The translations under genes were made by a program, and so were the position numbers. A model generated the notes under the pieces. That model made no database searches. It was given only the letters and a program-made list of their open reading frames with translations, and was not told where the DNA came from. Below, in pieces: positions 8,429 through 15,426 of a stretch of DNA of 64,000 bases; position 1 is the first letter of the stretch, and each line of letters opens with the position of its first letter. This DNA comes from Synechococcus sp. NOUM97013. GTDB lineage: Bacteria; Cyanobacteriota; Cyanobacteriia; PCC-6307; Cyanobiaceae. The stretch is taken from the NCBI RefSeq assembly GCF_014279815.1, contig NZ_CP047941.1:2108001-2172000 (forward strand). Direction: 5' to 3'.

Positions 8429-9583
8429 ATGCGCGTGCTCGGGCTGATGAGCGGCACCAGTGCAGATGGTGTCGATGCGGTTCTGGCCGATTTCCAGGGT
8501 CGGCCGGAGTCACCGCGCTGGCGCCTGCTGAGCGAAGCCTCCTGCGCTTACCCGCGCGAGCTGCGCGCACAACTGCTGGCCGTGGCCCAAGGAGAGCCCA
8601 CCGAGGCTGGCGTTCTTCTGGCGCTCGCCGAAGCGATCACGGAGCTGCAGGCGCAAACCGCCAAAGCCTGTGATCCCAAGCAGTCCGCTGAGCTCGTGGG
8701 CTGCCATGGCCAGACGATCTGGCATCGTCCCCCCAGCCAGGGAGCTGAAGGGGTGCCGCGCCGAGGTAGCAGCTGGCAGATGCTGCAGGGTCCGCTCCTA
8801 GCAGCCATGCTCCAACGCCCGGTGGTCCATGACTTCAGAGCGGCAGATCTGGCCCTCGGAGGCCAGGGGGCACCACTGGTTCCGATGGCCGACGCTGCGT
8901 TAATGGGCCGAATCGAGGGGTGGAGAGCGCTGCTGAATCTGGGAGGGATCGCCAACATCACCCTCATCCCACCCAGTCGAGGGCCAGAACGAGAGCAGCC
9001 TGTACTGGGGTGGGACTGCGGCCCTGCCAACAGCCTGATTGACCTGGCCATCAGCCAGTTCAGTGGGGGGCGCGATCAGTTCGATCGAGGAGGAGCCTGG
9101 GCCGCCAAAGGATGCGCCGAAGACGGGATGATCGAGCGCTGGCTCCAGGAAACGTATTTCCAGGCAACTCCACCCAAATCCACTGGACGAGAGCTATTCG
9201 GCAGGGAGGATCTGACCCGGCGGCTCCTTGACCTCAACCACTGTTCGGAGGAGGACCAGATCGCCACCCTGACCGCCTTCACAGCCGCAGTGGTCGCGCA
9301 GGATCTCCACAACCTCAGAACCCAGGGGCGATCGCTGCCTGTGGAGATGGTGGTGGCCGGCGGCGGCAGCAAGAACCCCGCATTGATGCATCAGCTAAGG
9401 ATCCGCTGCCGCGGCCTCAGGGTGCGCCTCAGTGACGAGCTCAACCTTCCGAGCCAATCCAGGGAAGCCCTGGTGTTTGCAATGCTCGCCTGGTGGAACG
9501 CATGCCGTCATCCAGGCAATGCACCGGCTGTGACCGGGGCCGATCGAGCCTGCGTGCTGGGTTTGCGCGCAGATCCTCCCTAA
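8429..9583 (+). CDS. anmK: Anhydro-N-acetylmuramic acid kinase
   Basis: AnmK opens and phosphorylates 1,6-anhydro-MurNAc released from peptidoglycan, yielding MurNAc-6-phosphate for recycling. Key family motifs are present: GLMSGTSADGVDAVL at the N-terminus, GCHGQTIWH near residue 90, HDFRAADLALGGQGAPLVP near residue 132, LNLGGIANIT near 170, DCGPANSLID near 193 and VAGGGSKNP near 310. Length 384, normal. It lies at the end of the hflX-ktr run, 8 nt after ktrA. A GH3 enzyme of NagZ type occurs at 47.8 kb and would supply its substrate. Confidence 0.93.
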   Translation: MRVLGLMSGTSADGVDAVLADFQGRPESPRWRLLSEASCAYPRELRAQLLAVAQGEPTEAGVLLALAEAITELQAQTAKACDPKQSAELVGCHGQTIWHRPPSQGAEGVPRRGSSWQMLQGPLLAAMLQRPVVHDFRAADLALGGQGAPLVPMADAALMGRIEGWRALLNLGGIANITLIPPSRGPEREQPVLGWDCGPANSLIDLAISQFSGGRDQFDRGGAWAAKGCAEDGMIERWLQETYFQATPPKSTGRELFGREDLTRRLLDLNHCSEEDQIATLTAFTAAVVAQDLHNLRTQGRSLPVEMVVAGGGSKNPALMHQLRIRCRGLRVRLSDELNLPSQSREALVFAMLAWWNACRHPGNAPAVTGADRACVLGLRADPP

Positions 9584-9708
9584 GAGCCACCGCCTGCACC
9601 AGCCCGCGGCATCAACCGGGCGAAGGCCAAACCCTTGAATCGTCAAACCGTTTCACAGCCAAACTGTTGCACAGCCAAACCATGCGACGACGGCGTGAGC
9701 TTTAAGGC

Positions 9709-10008
9709 TCAGGTTGGACGGTGCAGCCTCAAACGCCGCGGCGCACCGCGCAGACGCCGCGGCTGCTGAGCCTCCAAGGCGGAGCGAAGTCGATCGGTCG
9801 TGGAGGGAGGCGGCGTCGGTGCCGCAGAGACGACCCCCTGCTCAAGGCGTTGAACACCCTGCTGGATCAGCACTTTGGCCATGTTGCTGACGGTGCGTGA
9901 TTCCTGCTCGGCGAGCGCCGTAAGCCTGTTGCAGAGATCTTCAGGAAGTACCACCTGAATCCGTGGCGACTTCGGCTTCCCGCTGGATGACGTTTGGCGG
10001 GTGGCCAC
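9709..10008 (-). CDS. Ribbon-helix-helix (CopG/Arc-type) DNA-binding protein
   Basis: A 99-residue protein with one ribbon-helix-helix domain at about residues 14-57: an RIQVVLPEDL beta-strand followed by two helices (LCNRLTALAEQE and SNMAKVLIQQGVQRLE). The rest is a basic, low-complexity tail. Such proteins bind DNA as dimers, often as autoregulators or antitoxins. No toxin gene is next to it. It is divergent from the 10151 gene, and the gap between them holds overlapping inverted repeats with a TATGAT hexamer, which suggests this protein controls that promoter. That control is inference. Confidence 0.7.
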   Translation of the reverse strand: MATRQTSSSGKPKSPRIQVVLPEDLCNRLTALAEQESRTVSNMAKVLIQQGVQRLEQGVVSAAPTPPPSTTDRLRSALEAQQPRRLRGAPRRLRLHRPT

Positions 10009-10052
10009 GAACTATGAGGCAGAGGTACTGAGAAGTGTACAGAGATGCGCAA

Positions 10053-10079
10053 GGATAGTATCCAGCACTATGATGCTGG
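10053..10079 (+). promoter_or_regulatory. Overlapping inverted repeats with -10-like hexamer
   Basis: GGATA-G-TATCC at 10053-10063 is a perfect palindrome around one central base. It overlaps CCAGCA-N6-TGCTGG at 10062-10079, another perfect inverted repeat. TATGAT at 10069-10074 matches a -10 element for rightward transcription towards 10151. The -35 region is weak. Position and symmetry fit an operator for the divergent ribbon-helix-helix protein, but binding is unproven. Confidence 0.45.
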
Positions 10080-10150
10080 CATTGATCGGACCCCTGACGC
10101 CCGGCTTTCCGCTCCAAGGACCTCTGCCTCAACCCACCGCCAGGACTGCC

Positions 10151-10465
10151 ATGCCCCGTACGACCAGCCAGGCCACCACAACACGCAATCCCGCTCCTCG
10201 CGCCCGTCGATCCTCCGGTTCGCGACGCAGCCGCCGGGCCGCCGATAACAGTGACGTGCTGGTGTCAGCGGTGATCAGCTCCTATCTGCTCACACACCTG
10301 CACCATGTGCTCCAACGTGCCGAATACGGCGCGGTCCAGGAAGGTCGCACCTCCCAAGCCGCCAACTACGCCCAGTTGCGCAAGGTGCTCTGCATGGATG
10401 CCCGCAGCATGGAAGATGCGTCAGCTTGCGGCCTGAAGGAATCCGACCACGACCAAGCCGCCTGA
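10151..10465 (+). CDS. Conserved hypothetical protein with basic N-terminus
   Basis: A 104-residue protein I do not recognise. Residues 1-35 are rich in Arg, Ser and Thr and look disordered or nucleic-acid-binding. Residues 36-95 form a probable helical domain (SDVLVSAVISSYLLTHLHHVLQ, then a Gln/Arg-rich second helix). The ATG at 10151 has AGGA 5 nt upstream and is preferred to an upstream ATG at 10001, which would run through the inverted-repeat region. Divergent from the ribbon-helix-helix gene. Confidence 0.6.
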   Translation: MPRTTSQATTTRNPAPRARRSSGSRRSRRAADNSDVLVSAVISSYLLTHLHHVLQRAEYGAVQEGRTSQAANYAQLRKVLCMDARSMEDASACGLKESDHDQAA

Positions 10466-10580
10466 GTCAAAGCCACATCAGTCCAAGCGGGCTGAATGAA
10501 TTGATGATGCTGAGAGTAGGCAGCTCCGACAGCCATGGATAGTTTGAGCTGAATAGGTTTGCGTGAGTTGGTTCAGAGCC

Positions 10581-10808
10581 ATGAGCAATGCAGCTGCGCT
10601 CTACGAAAAAATCGAACAGGACCGGGACCTTACCCGCGCTTTGTTCCGTCAAGCCCTACAGAACCCATCAGGGGCCATTGAAACGATTTGCCAGGTCGGC
10701 GATCAGCTTGCACTTCCCGTCAGCACCGACGACGTCAAGGCCTTCATCAGCAGCCTGGATGACGACCTCAGCAAGCAGTGGCTGATCAAGGCTCGGGGCG
10801 GTTTGTAA
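10581..10808 (+). CDS. Nif11-like small protein ending in GGL
   Basis: A 75-residue acidic helical protein. The pattern ALYEKIEQDRDL, a middle ALP segment and a C-terminal FISSLDDD...ARGGL matches the Nif11 / nitrile-hydratase-leader domain, which in Prochlorococcus and Synechococcus serves as the leader of prochlorosins. Here the protein stops one residue after the GG and there is no core peptide. No LanM or peptidase-transporter gene is nearby. It may be a stand-alone Nif11 protein of unknown role. ATG 10581 is preferred over GTG 10563. Confidence 0.65.
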   Translation: MSNAAALYEKIEQDRDLTRALFRQALQNPSGAIETICQVGDQLALPVSTDDVKAFISSLDDDLSKQWLIKARGGL

Positions 10809-10971
10809 GCAGAGGTTCCAACGGAAGCGCTTGCGACTGAGCAGCAGGCTCAGGCCCACGCTGTCTCTCACGACTGCCGCCACCGTCCGCCCAGCTGAAA
10901 AAAAGCCAGTAACTGACCACGGCTAGCCCCGCAGCCACCACCAGGGCAGCAACCTGCTCAAGCCTTCGCAT
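10786..10971 (-). CDS. Small single-pass membrane protein (hypothetical)
   Basis: 61 residues: a short positively charged N-terminus (MRRLEQ), one strongly hydrophobic helix at about residues 7-28, then a hydrophilic Pro/Gln-rich tail. The topology is that of a membrane-anchored peptide with N-terminus inside. Its 3' end overlaps the Nif11-like gene by 23 nt in a convergent arrangement. I see no family match. The clean N-in/TM/tail architecture is the only support. Confidence 0.45.
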   Translation of the reverse strand: MRRLEQVAALVVAAGLAVVSYWLFFSWADGGGSRERQRGPEPAAQSQALPLEPLLTNRPEP

Positions 10972-11030
10972 CAGCCCTGCTTCCCTAAGTCACACCAGTC
11001 TGCCCTCACCCCCACACGGGATGATGGAGG

Positions 11031-12773
11031 TTGTCCGCGTCCTCTTCGGTGCTGCGACTCGAGAACGTCAGCAAGATCTATCCCACCGGCGAGGTGCTCC
11101 GGGATGTCACCTGGGAGATCAAACCCGGGGATCGCATCGGCCTGGTGGGCGTCAACGGTGCCGGCAAATCCACACAGATGCGTCTCATCGCAGGCCATGA
11201 GGAACCCACCAGCGGCATGGTGGTTCGCCAGGGCGATCCCAGGATCGCCTTCCTGCAGCAGGAATTTGACGTTGATCCTGATCGCACAGTGCGGCAGGAA
11301 CTGTTCCAGGCCTTCGGCGAAGCAGCGACGGTGCTCAACCGCCAGCGCGAGGTGGAGGATGCGATGGCCTCGGAGAAAGCAGCGGAAGACCCGGATCATC
11401 TCGATGATCTGATCCACGAGCTTGGACGCCTGCAGACCCGCTTTGAAGCGCTGCATGGATACGAACTGGATGCCCGTATTGACAAGCTTCTGCCCACCAT
11501 CGGCTTTACTCCCGAAGGCGCTGAGCTGCAGGTCAGGGACTACTCAGGCGGATGGCAGATGCGCATCGCGCTCGGCAAGATCCTGCTCCAGGATCCGGAT
11601 CTGTTGCTGCTCGACGAGCCAACCAACCACTTGGATGTGGAGACGATTCAGTGGCTTGAAAACTATCTGCAAGAGCAAACCGCTGCCCTGGTCGTGATCA
11701 GCCACGACCGGACCTTCCTGGACCGCGTCTGCAACCAGATCGTGTCGACCGAGCGCGGGATCTCTCGGAGCTATCTCGGTAATTACACGGCTCACCTGGA
11801 GCAGAAACAACAGGAACAGGAGGCGACACAGGCGGCCTATGAACGCCAGCAGAAGGAGATCGCCACACAGCAGGCCTACATCGATCGCTTCCGGGCCAGC
11901 GCCACTCGCAGCACCCAAGCCAAAAGCCGGGAAAAACAGCTGGAGAAGGTGGAACTGGTCGACGCGCCGATTGAAAGCGTTGGCGGCCCGAGCTTTCGCT
12001 TCCCACCTGCTCCGCGTTCCGGGGCACAGGTGGCTGTGATCGAGAACCTGACCCACAGCTACGGAGAGAAAATCCTCTTCCTTGGCGCAGAGCTGGAAGT
12101 GGAGCGGGGGGATCGCATCGCCTTTGTGGGTCCCAACGGCGCCGGCAAGTCCACCCTGCTGAGGCTGGTGATGGGCACCGAAATTGCCGACGACGGCTCA
12201 GCACGCCTAGGCGAACACAACGTGATCGCGCGTTATTTCGAACAGAACCAAGCCGAAGCCCTGGATCTGAGCAAAACCGTGATCGACACCATGTTTGAGG
12301 CCGTCCCCGACTGGACACAGACCCAGGTGCGGTCACTGCTGGGCAGTTTCTGCTTCAGCAACGACACGGTCTTCAAGGAGGTCGGCAAGCTCAGTGGAGG
12401 AGAGAAAGCCCGTCTGGCCCTAGCGCTGATGCTGCTCAGTCCTTGCAATCTTCTCGTGCTCGATGAGCCCACCAACCACCTCGATATTCCCGCCAAGCAG
12501 ATGCTGGAGGATGCTCTCTGCTCCTACGAAGGAGCTGCTCTTCTGGTGTCCCACGACCGCTACTTCATTTCACGGGTCGCCAACCGCATCGTCGAGTTGC
12601 GCGACGGGGAGCTGGTGCTCTATCGGGGTGATTATTCCTACTACCTCGAAAAGAAAGCCGAAGAGCGCGCCGCGGCAGAAGAAGCGCTGCGCGTTGCTGA
12701 ACAGGAGGCCAAGCGCAAGGCCAAGCGCGACAAGCAAAAAGAACGGGAAGCACGTCGCAAGAATGCTGCTTAA
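11031..12773 (+). CDS. ABC-F family ATPase (ribosome-associated type)
   Basis: A soluble twin-cassette ABC protein of about 580 residues without membrane segments. Cassette 1: Walker A GVNGAGKST near 40, signature YSGGWQMR near 172, Walker B LLLLDEPTNHLD near 195. The inter-domain linker (about 240-320) is helical, charged and Gln-rich, typical of the P-site tRNA-interaction motif. Cassette 2: GPNGAGKST near 367, LSGGEKARL near 453 and LVLDEPTNHLD near 480. The tail from 540 is Lys/Arg/Glu-rich. ABC-F proteins act on translating ribosomes. The subtype (Uup-like or other) is unresolved. Start is TTG 11031, directly abutting a GGAGG, or more conventionally GTG 11049. Confidence 0.9.
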   Translation: MSASSSVLRLENVSKIYPTGEVLRDVTWEIKPGDRIGLVGVNGAGKSTQMRLIAGHEEPTSGMVVRQGDPRIAFLQQEFDVDPDRTVRQELFQAFGEAATVLNRQREVEDAMASEKAAEDPDHLDDLIHELGRLQTRFEALHGYELDARIDKLLPTIGFTPEGAELQVRDYSGGWQMRIALGKILLQDPDLLLLDEPTNHLDVETIQWLENYLQEQTAALVVISHDRTFLDRVCNQIVSTERGISRSYLGNYTAHLEQKQQEQEATQAAYERQQKEIATQQAYIDRFRASATRSTQAKSREKQLEKVELVDAPIESVGGPSFRFPPAPRSGAQVAVIENLTHSYGEKILFLGAELEVERGDRIAFVGPNGAGKSTLLRLVMGTEIADDGSARLGEHNVIARYFEQNQAEALDLSKTVIDTMFEAVPDWTQTQVRSLLGSFCFSNDTVFKEVGKLSGGEKARLALALMLLSPCNLLVLDEPTNHLDIPAKQMLEDALCSYEGAALLVSHDRYFISRVANRIVELRDGELVLYRGDYSYYLEKKAEERAAAEEALRVAEQEAKRKAKRDKQKEREARRKNAA

Positions 12774-12888
12774 AAGGAGTCTCTGACCCGTCAAAACGAA
12801 TCTTCACGAACATTTAGGCAGGAAGACTTATTTGTCTTTACCACTCCAGAACGTGTGCATAGGCTGACATCACTAAGGGAGCCGGCCC

Positions 12889-13077
12889 ATGACATCGATA
12901 GGAACAATCAACGCCGGCGTCAACGGCAGCAGCCAGCCTCAGCCCAACGACGCAGACCATGATCAGACATGGGATGCCGTCGAAACCTATTTCGAGTGCA
13001 TCACGACATGTTCCCTTGATGATGGGGAGTGCATCACACGCTGTGTGCAACAGCTGCGTGAATCCGACGACAACTAG
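12889..13077 (+). CDS. Twin CX3C small protein (picocyanobacterial hypothetical)
   Basis: A 62-residue acidic protein. Its last 35 residues carry C-x3-C-x6-C-x3-C within amphipathic helices (FECITTC then ECITRCV). Four cysteines with this spacing can form a helical hairpin held by two disulfides or bind a metal. The first 30 residues are polar and probably flexible, with no signal peptide. AAGGGAG lies 7 nt upstream of the ATG, so translation is well supported. No named family comes to mind. It is followed by htrA in convergent orientation. Confidence 0.65.
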   Translation: MTSIGTINAGVNGSSQPQPNDADHDQTWDAVETYFECITTCSLDDGECITRCVQQLRESDDN

Positions 13078-13084
13078 CTCCTGA

Positions 13085-14293
13085 TCAACGCATCTTCAGA
13101 GCACGCATTTCCACAGGGATCACCGTTAGGGGCAAGCTCTGTCCCTGACGTCTGACGTCGATTACCAGAGGCTGCCCCACACCACTGCGATCAATCGCGG
13201 TCACAACCTCGGCGGGAGTTCGCACCGGATCGCCACCCACTGCTGCGATCACGTCATTCACTTGAAGCCCCGCAAGAGCTCCCGGCCCACCGGGCATGAC
13301 CGAACGGACCACAGCCCCCGGAGGAACAGCTCCCCCGGGCGTCGGTGCCGGAACCGTAGACAGTCCGATCCCGACCATGGGATGGCTGGCACGTCCCTGA
13401 TTGACCAGTTGCATCGCAATGGTGCGGGCTCGATTGATCGGAATGGCGAACCCCAGCCCTGCGCCGGGCCCAGAGCGCACCAGGGTGTTGATCCCCACCA
13501 CCTCACCGGAGGCATTGAGAAGCGGGCCGCCTGAATTACCGGGATTAATCGCTGCATCAGTCTGAATCAAATCCAGACGCTTCCCTTGAATTCCAAGCTG
13601 GGACACATTTCTGTTGAGGTTGCTGACAATCCCGAGTGTCACGGTGTTTTCCAAACCGAACGGGTTACCCACGGCAATGGCCCAGTCACCGACCTGCAGC
13701 CGGTCGGAATCTCCCAGAGGAGCGGTGGGCCAGGCTCCCTGCCCCTTGATCCGGACGACAGCAAGATCCGTCACTGAGTCCTGCCCCAACACCTGACCCC
13801 GTACGCGACGGCCGTCCGGAAGCCCCACCATCACTTGATCAGTGTTTTCCACCACATGGGCGTTGGTCAGCACCAGACCCTGGCGGTCGAAGATCACGCC
13901 ACTACCCTGCCCACGCTGCACGCGTGAACGGGAGGTCTGAGGAGCTTGCAGGCCGAAAAAGCGTCGAAAGAATGGATCATTCAGCATTCCCTGCGGCAGC
14001 CCCGACACGCCGGCCGTGCGCACCGTGCGCGAGGTTTCCAACGTGACCACGGCGGGACCACTGCGCTCGACGGCTTCCGCCACGAAGGAACGCGGCACGC
14101 GTTCAACGGATGCCCGCGGCACGGATGCACGCGGCGCCGCCAGCACTTCGCGCCCCGGCAAAGCGATCAAATCCGGAGCCAGCAGCGTGAGTCCCATCAC
14201 CATGGGCAACACGAGTCGGCCGTGCCGCACGCCTTGACAAGCCCGGGACGTTAAGGGGGAAATCTGAGGCATTCGACGGGATGTCACAACCAT
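13085..14293 (-). CDS. HtrA/Deg-family serine protease with PDZ domain
   Basis: A secreted or membrane-anchored trypsin-like protease involved in protein quality control. With the ATG at 14293 it has 402 residues: a basic N-terminus, a hydrophobic signal or anchor segment at about 26-46, and a protease domain with the catalytic triad His146 (LTNAHVV), Asp177 (TDLAVV) and Ser254 (GNSGGPLL). One PDZ domain follows at about 300-395 ([20 protein letters not shown]). This matches the cyanobacterial HhoA/HhoB/HtrA group; which paralogue cannot be decided. A longer frame to 14428 exists but its N-terminal extension lacks a signal-like character. Convergent with the CX3C gene, separated by 7 nt. Confidence 0.9.
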   Translation of the reverse strand: MVVTSRRMPQISPLTSRACQGVRHGRLVLPMVMGLTLLAPDLIALPGREVLAAPRASVPRASVERVPRSFVAEAVERSGPAVVTLETSRTVRTAGVSGLPQGMLNDPFFRRFFGLQAPQTSRSRVQRGQGSGVIFDRQGLVLTNAHVVENTDQVMVGLPDGRRVRGQVLGQDSVTDLAVVRIKGQGAWPTAPLGDSDRLQVGDWAIAVGNPFGLENTVTLGIVSNLNRNVSQLGIQGKRLDLIQTDAAINPGNSGGPLLNASGEVVGINTLVRSGPGAGLGFAIPINRARTIAMQLVNQGRASHPMVGIGLSTVPAPTPGGAVPPGAVVRSVMPGGPGALAGLQVNDVIAAVGGDPVRTPAEVVTAIDRSGVGQPLVIDVRRQGQSLPLTVIPVEMRALKMR

Positions 14294-14483
14294 GGCGAGG
14301 ACAATGACGCGCTTCGTGGAACAGACCGTAAGCAGATGTTCCTGGTCAGCCCAGGGGGGGTCGCCGCCCATTCCATGACCAGATGCAACCGCTGCCCTCT
14401 CCTGGGGCAGCAAAAAGCACCTCACCATGGCGATGATGGTGATGATTCACGTCCAGCCCTAGACAGCCCATCGCAGTCACTCC

Positions 14484-14747
14484 ATGCTCAGCAGCCTCTT
14501 CCCTCTGATCTACGGCCTGGTCTTCATCGTTTTGCTCTGGCAGGCCTTCCAAGTGATGGGACGTGGCTTCAGTGCTGCGGGACGACCCTTCGGCACTCCT
14601 GACCCGGGCAAGGACCGCACCGGCAAAGTGACCATTCATCCCGAGCTGCTCGACGGAGATGGACGCCTGACCGAGGAGGACCTGCTAACTGTTCGATTCA
14701 GTGGTGATGAAGAGAGCGGAGAGTCGAGTGCCCGTTCCGGTGAATAA
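14484..14747 (+). CDS. DUF2973 family small membrane protein
   Basis: 87 residues with one N-terminal transmembrane helix (LIYGLVFIVLLWQAFQV, about residues 8-24) and a polar C-terminal part (TGKVTIHPELLD...LTEEDLL). The helix followed by GRGFSAAG and the KVTIHPE motif are typical of DUF2973, a cyanobacterial family of unknown function. Divergent from htrA, with about 190 nt between their starts. Confidence 0.75.
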   Translation: MLSSLFPLIYGLVFIVLLWQAFQVMGRGFSAAGRPFGTPDPGKDRTGKVTIHPELLDGDGRLTEEDLLTVRFSGDEESGESSARSGE

Positions 14748-14803
14748 GTTGGGAACGAAAGCTGTCAGACAGCTCGTCACGGACTCATAGGGAGAACCTT
14801 CTG

Positions 14804-15187
14804 GTGGATCAAAGAACACGGGTCGTAGCTGCAGTGATCAAATCCGTGAAGCTGCCTCCTCGCTTCCGCTTGCGCTTACTCAAAGAAGATCCCGTTCGCC
14901 TGGAGCTCAGCCTGACTCCCGCTTACGGGAAAGATCCGATCCAGGTTGGATTGGTGGAATCACTGGACCTGGTGGCTCGCCGTGACCGGGAAGGGCGCAT
15001 TCCCAGAGACCTCCAGGGCACATGGGACTGGACCGTGCGCCACGGGCAGGTCAGCACCGGGGGATGGAATCCCTATCTCAAGGAGGCCCTGCAGACCATG
15101 TTCGAAACAGGACTCCCGGCGATTGTTTACGAAGAACTCACGGGTGAGGACTACCACCCGGTGGATGGCGCCCGCCACGTTCGCTGA
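14804..15187 (+). CDS. Conserved cyanobacterial hypothetical protein
   Basis: A 127-residue soluble protein with alternating strands (RFRLRLLKEDPVRLELSLTP) and a Trp-rich middle (GTWDWTVRHG). It has no signal peptide or membrane segment. The start is GTG 14804 with GGAG about 9 nt upstream. I recognise the overall pattern as a cyanobacteria-restricted family but cannot name a function. It follows the DUF2973 gene by 56 nt in the same orientation. Confidence 0.65.
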   Translation: MDQRTRVVAAVIKSVKLPPRFRLRLLKEDPVRLELSLTPAYGKDPIQVGLVESLDLVARRDREGRIPRDLQGTWDWTVRHGQVSTGGWNPYLKEALQTMFETGLPAIVYEELTGEDYHPVDGARHVR

Positions 15188-15293
15188 GTGGCGCCCTGAC
15201 CTGAACAGAGATGTGAAGCCGTGCGAACGGATACGGCGTACGGCAAACAAGGAGAGCTAAAACAAAGCGACTACGGCCTTTAAGGATTTCTTT

Positions 15294-15398
15294 ATGGCCA
15301 CGCTTCGCTTTCGTATCGCTCCCCTGGTTCGCTTGCTTGCCGCCATGGGCGCCTTGAGCAGCATCTTGTTGCTGGGACTGCTCAATCTGTTCAGCTAA
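15294..15398 (+). CDS. 34-residue single-helix membrane peptide
   Basis: A very short reading frame: MATLRFRIAPL followed by one hydrophobic helix and a terminal LFS. AGGA lies about 7 nt before the ATG, and the positively charged N-terminus followed by a 20-residue hydrophobic stretch predicts one membrane helix with N-terminus inside. It resembles small photosystem or cytochrome subunits in size, but no specific match is apparent. Confidence 0.45.
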   Translation: MATLRFRIAPLVRLLAAMGALSSILLLGLLNLFS

Positions 15399-15426
15399 CG
15401 CCGACCGTCAACCCCGACCGTCAACG

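Noticed and set aside
9584-9708. Repeated CACAGCCAAAC between anmK and the RHH gene
   Set aside because: Short imperfect repeats at 9652-9680 without spacing regularity; not CRISPR-like.
15401-15426. Direct repeat CCGACCGTCAAC before hrpB
   Set aside because: Two adjacent copies only, no symmetry and no known binding protein.
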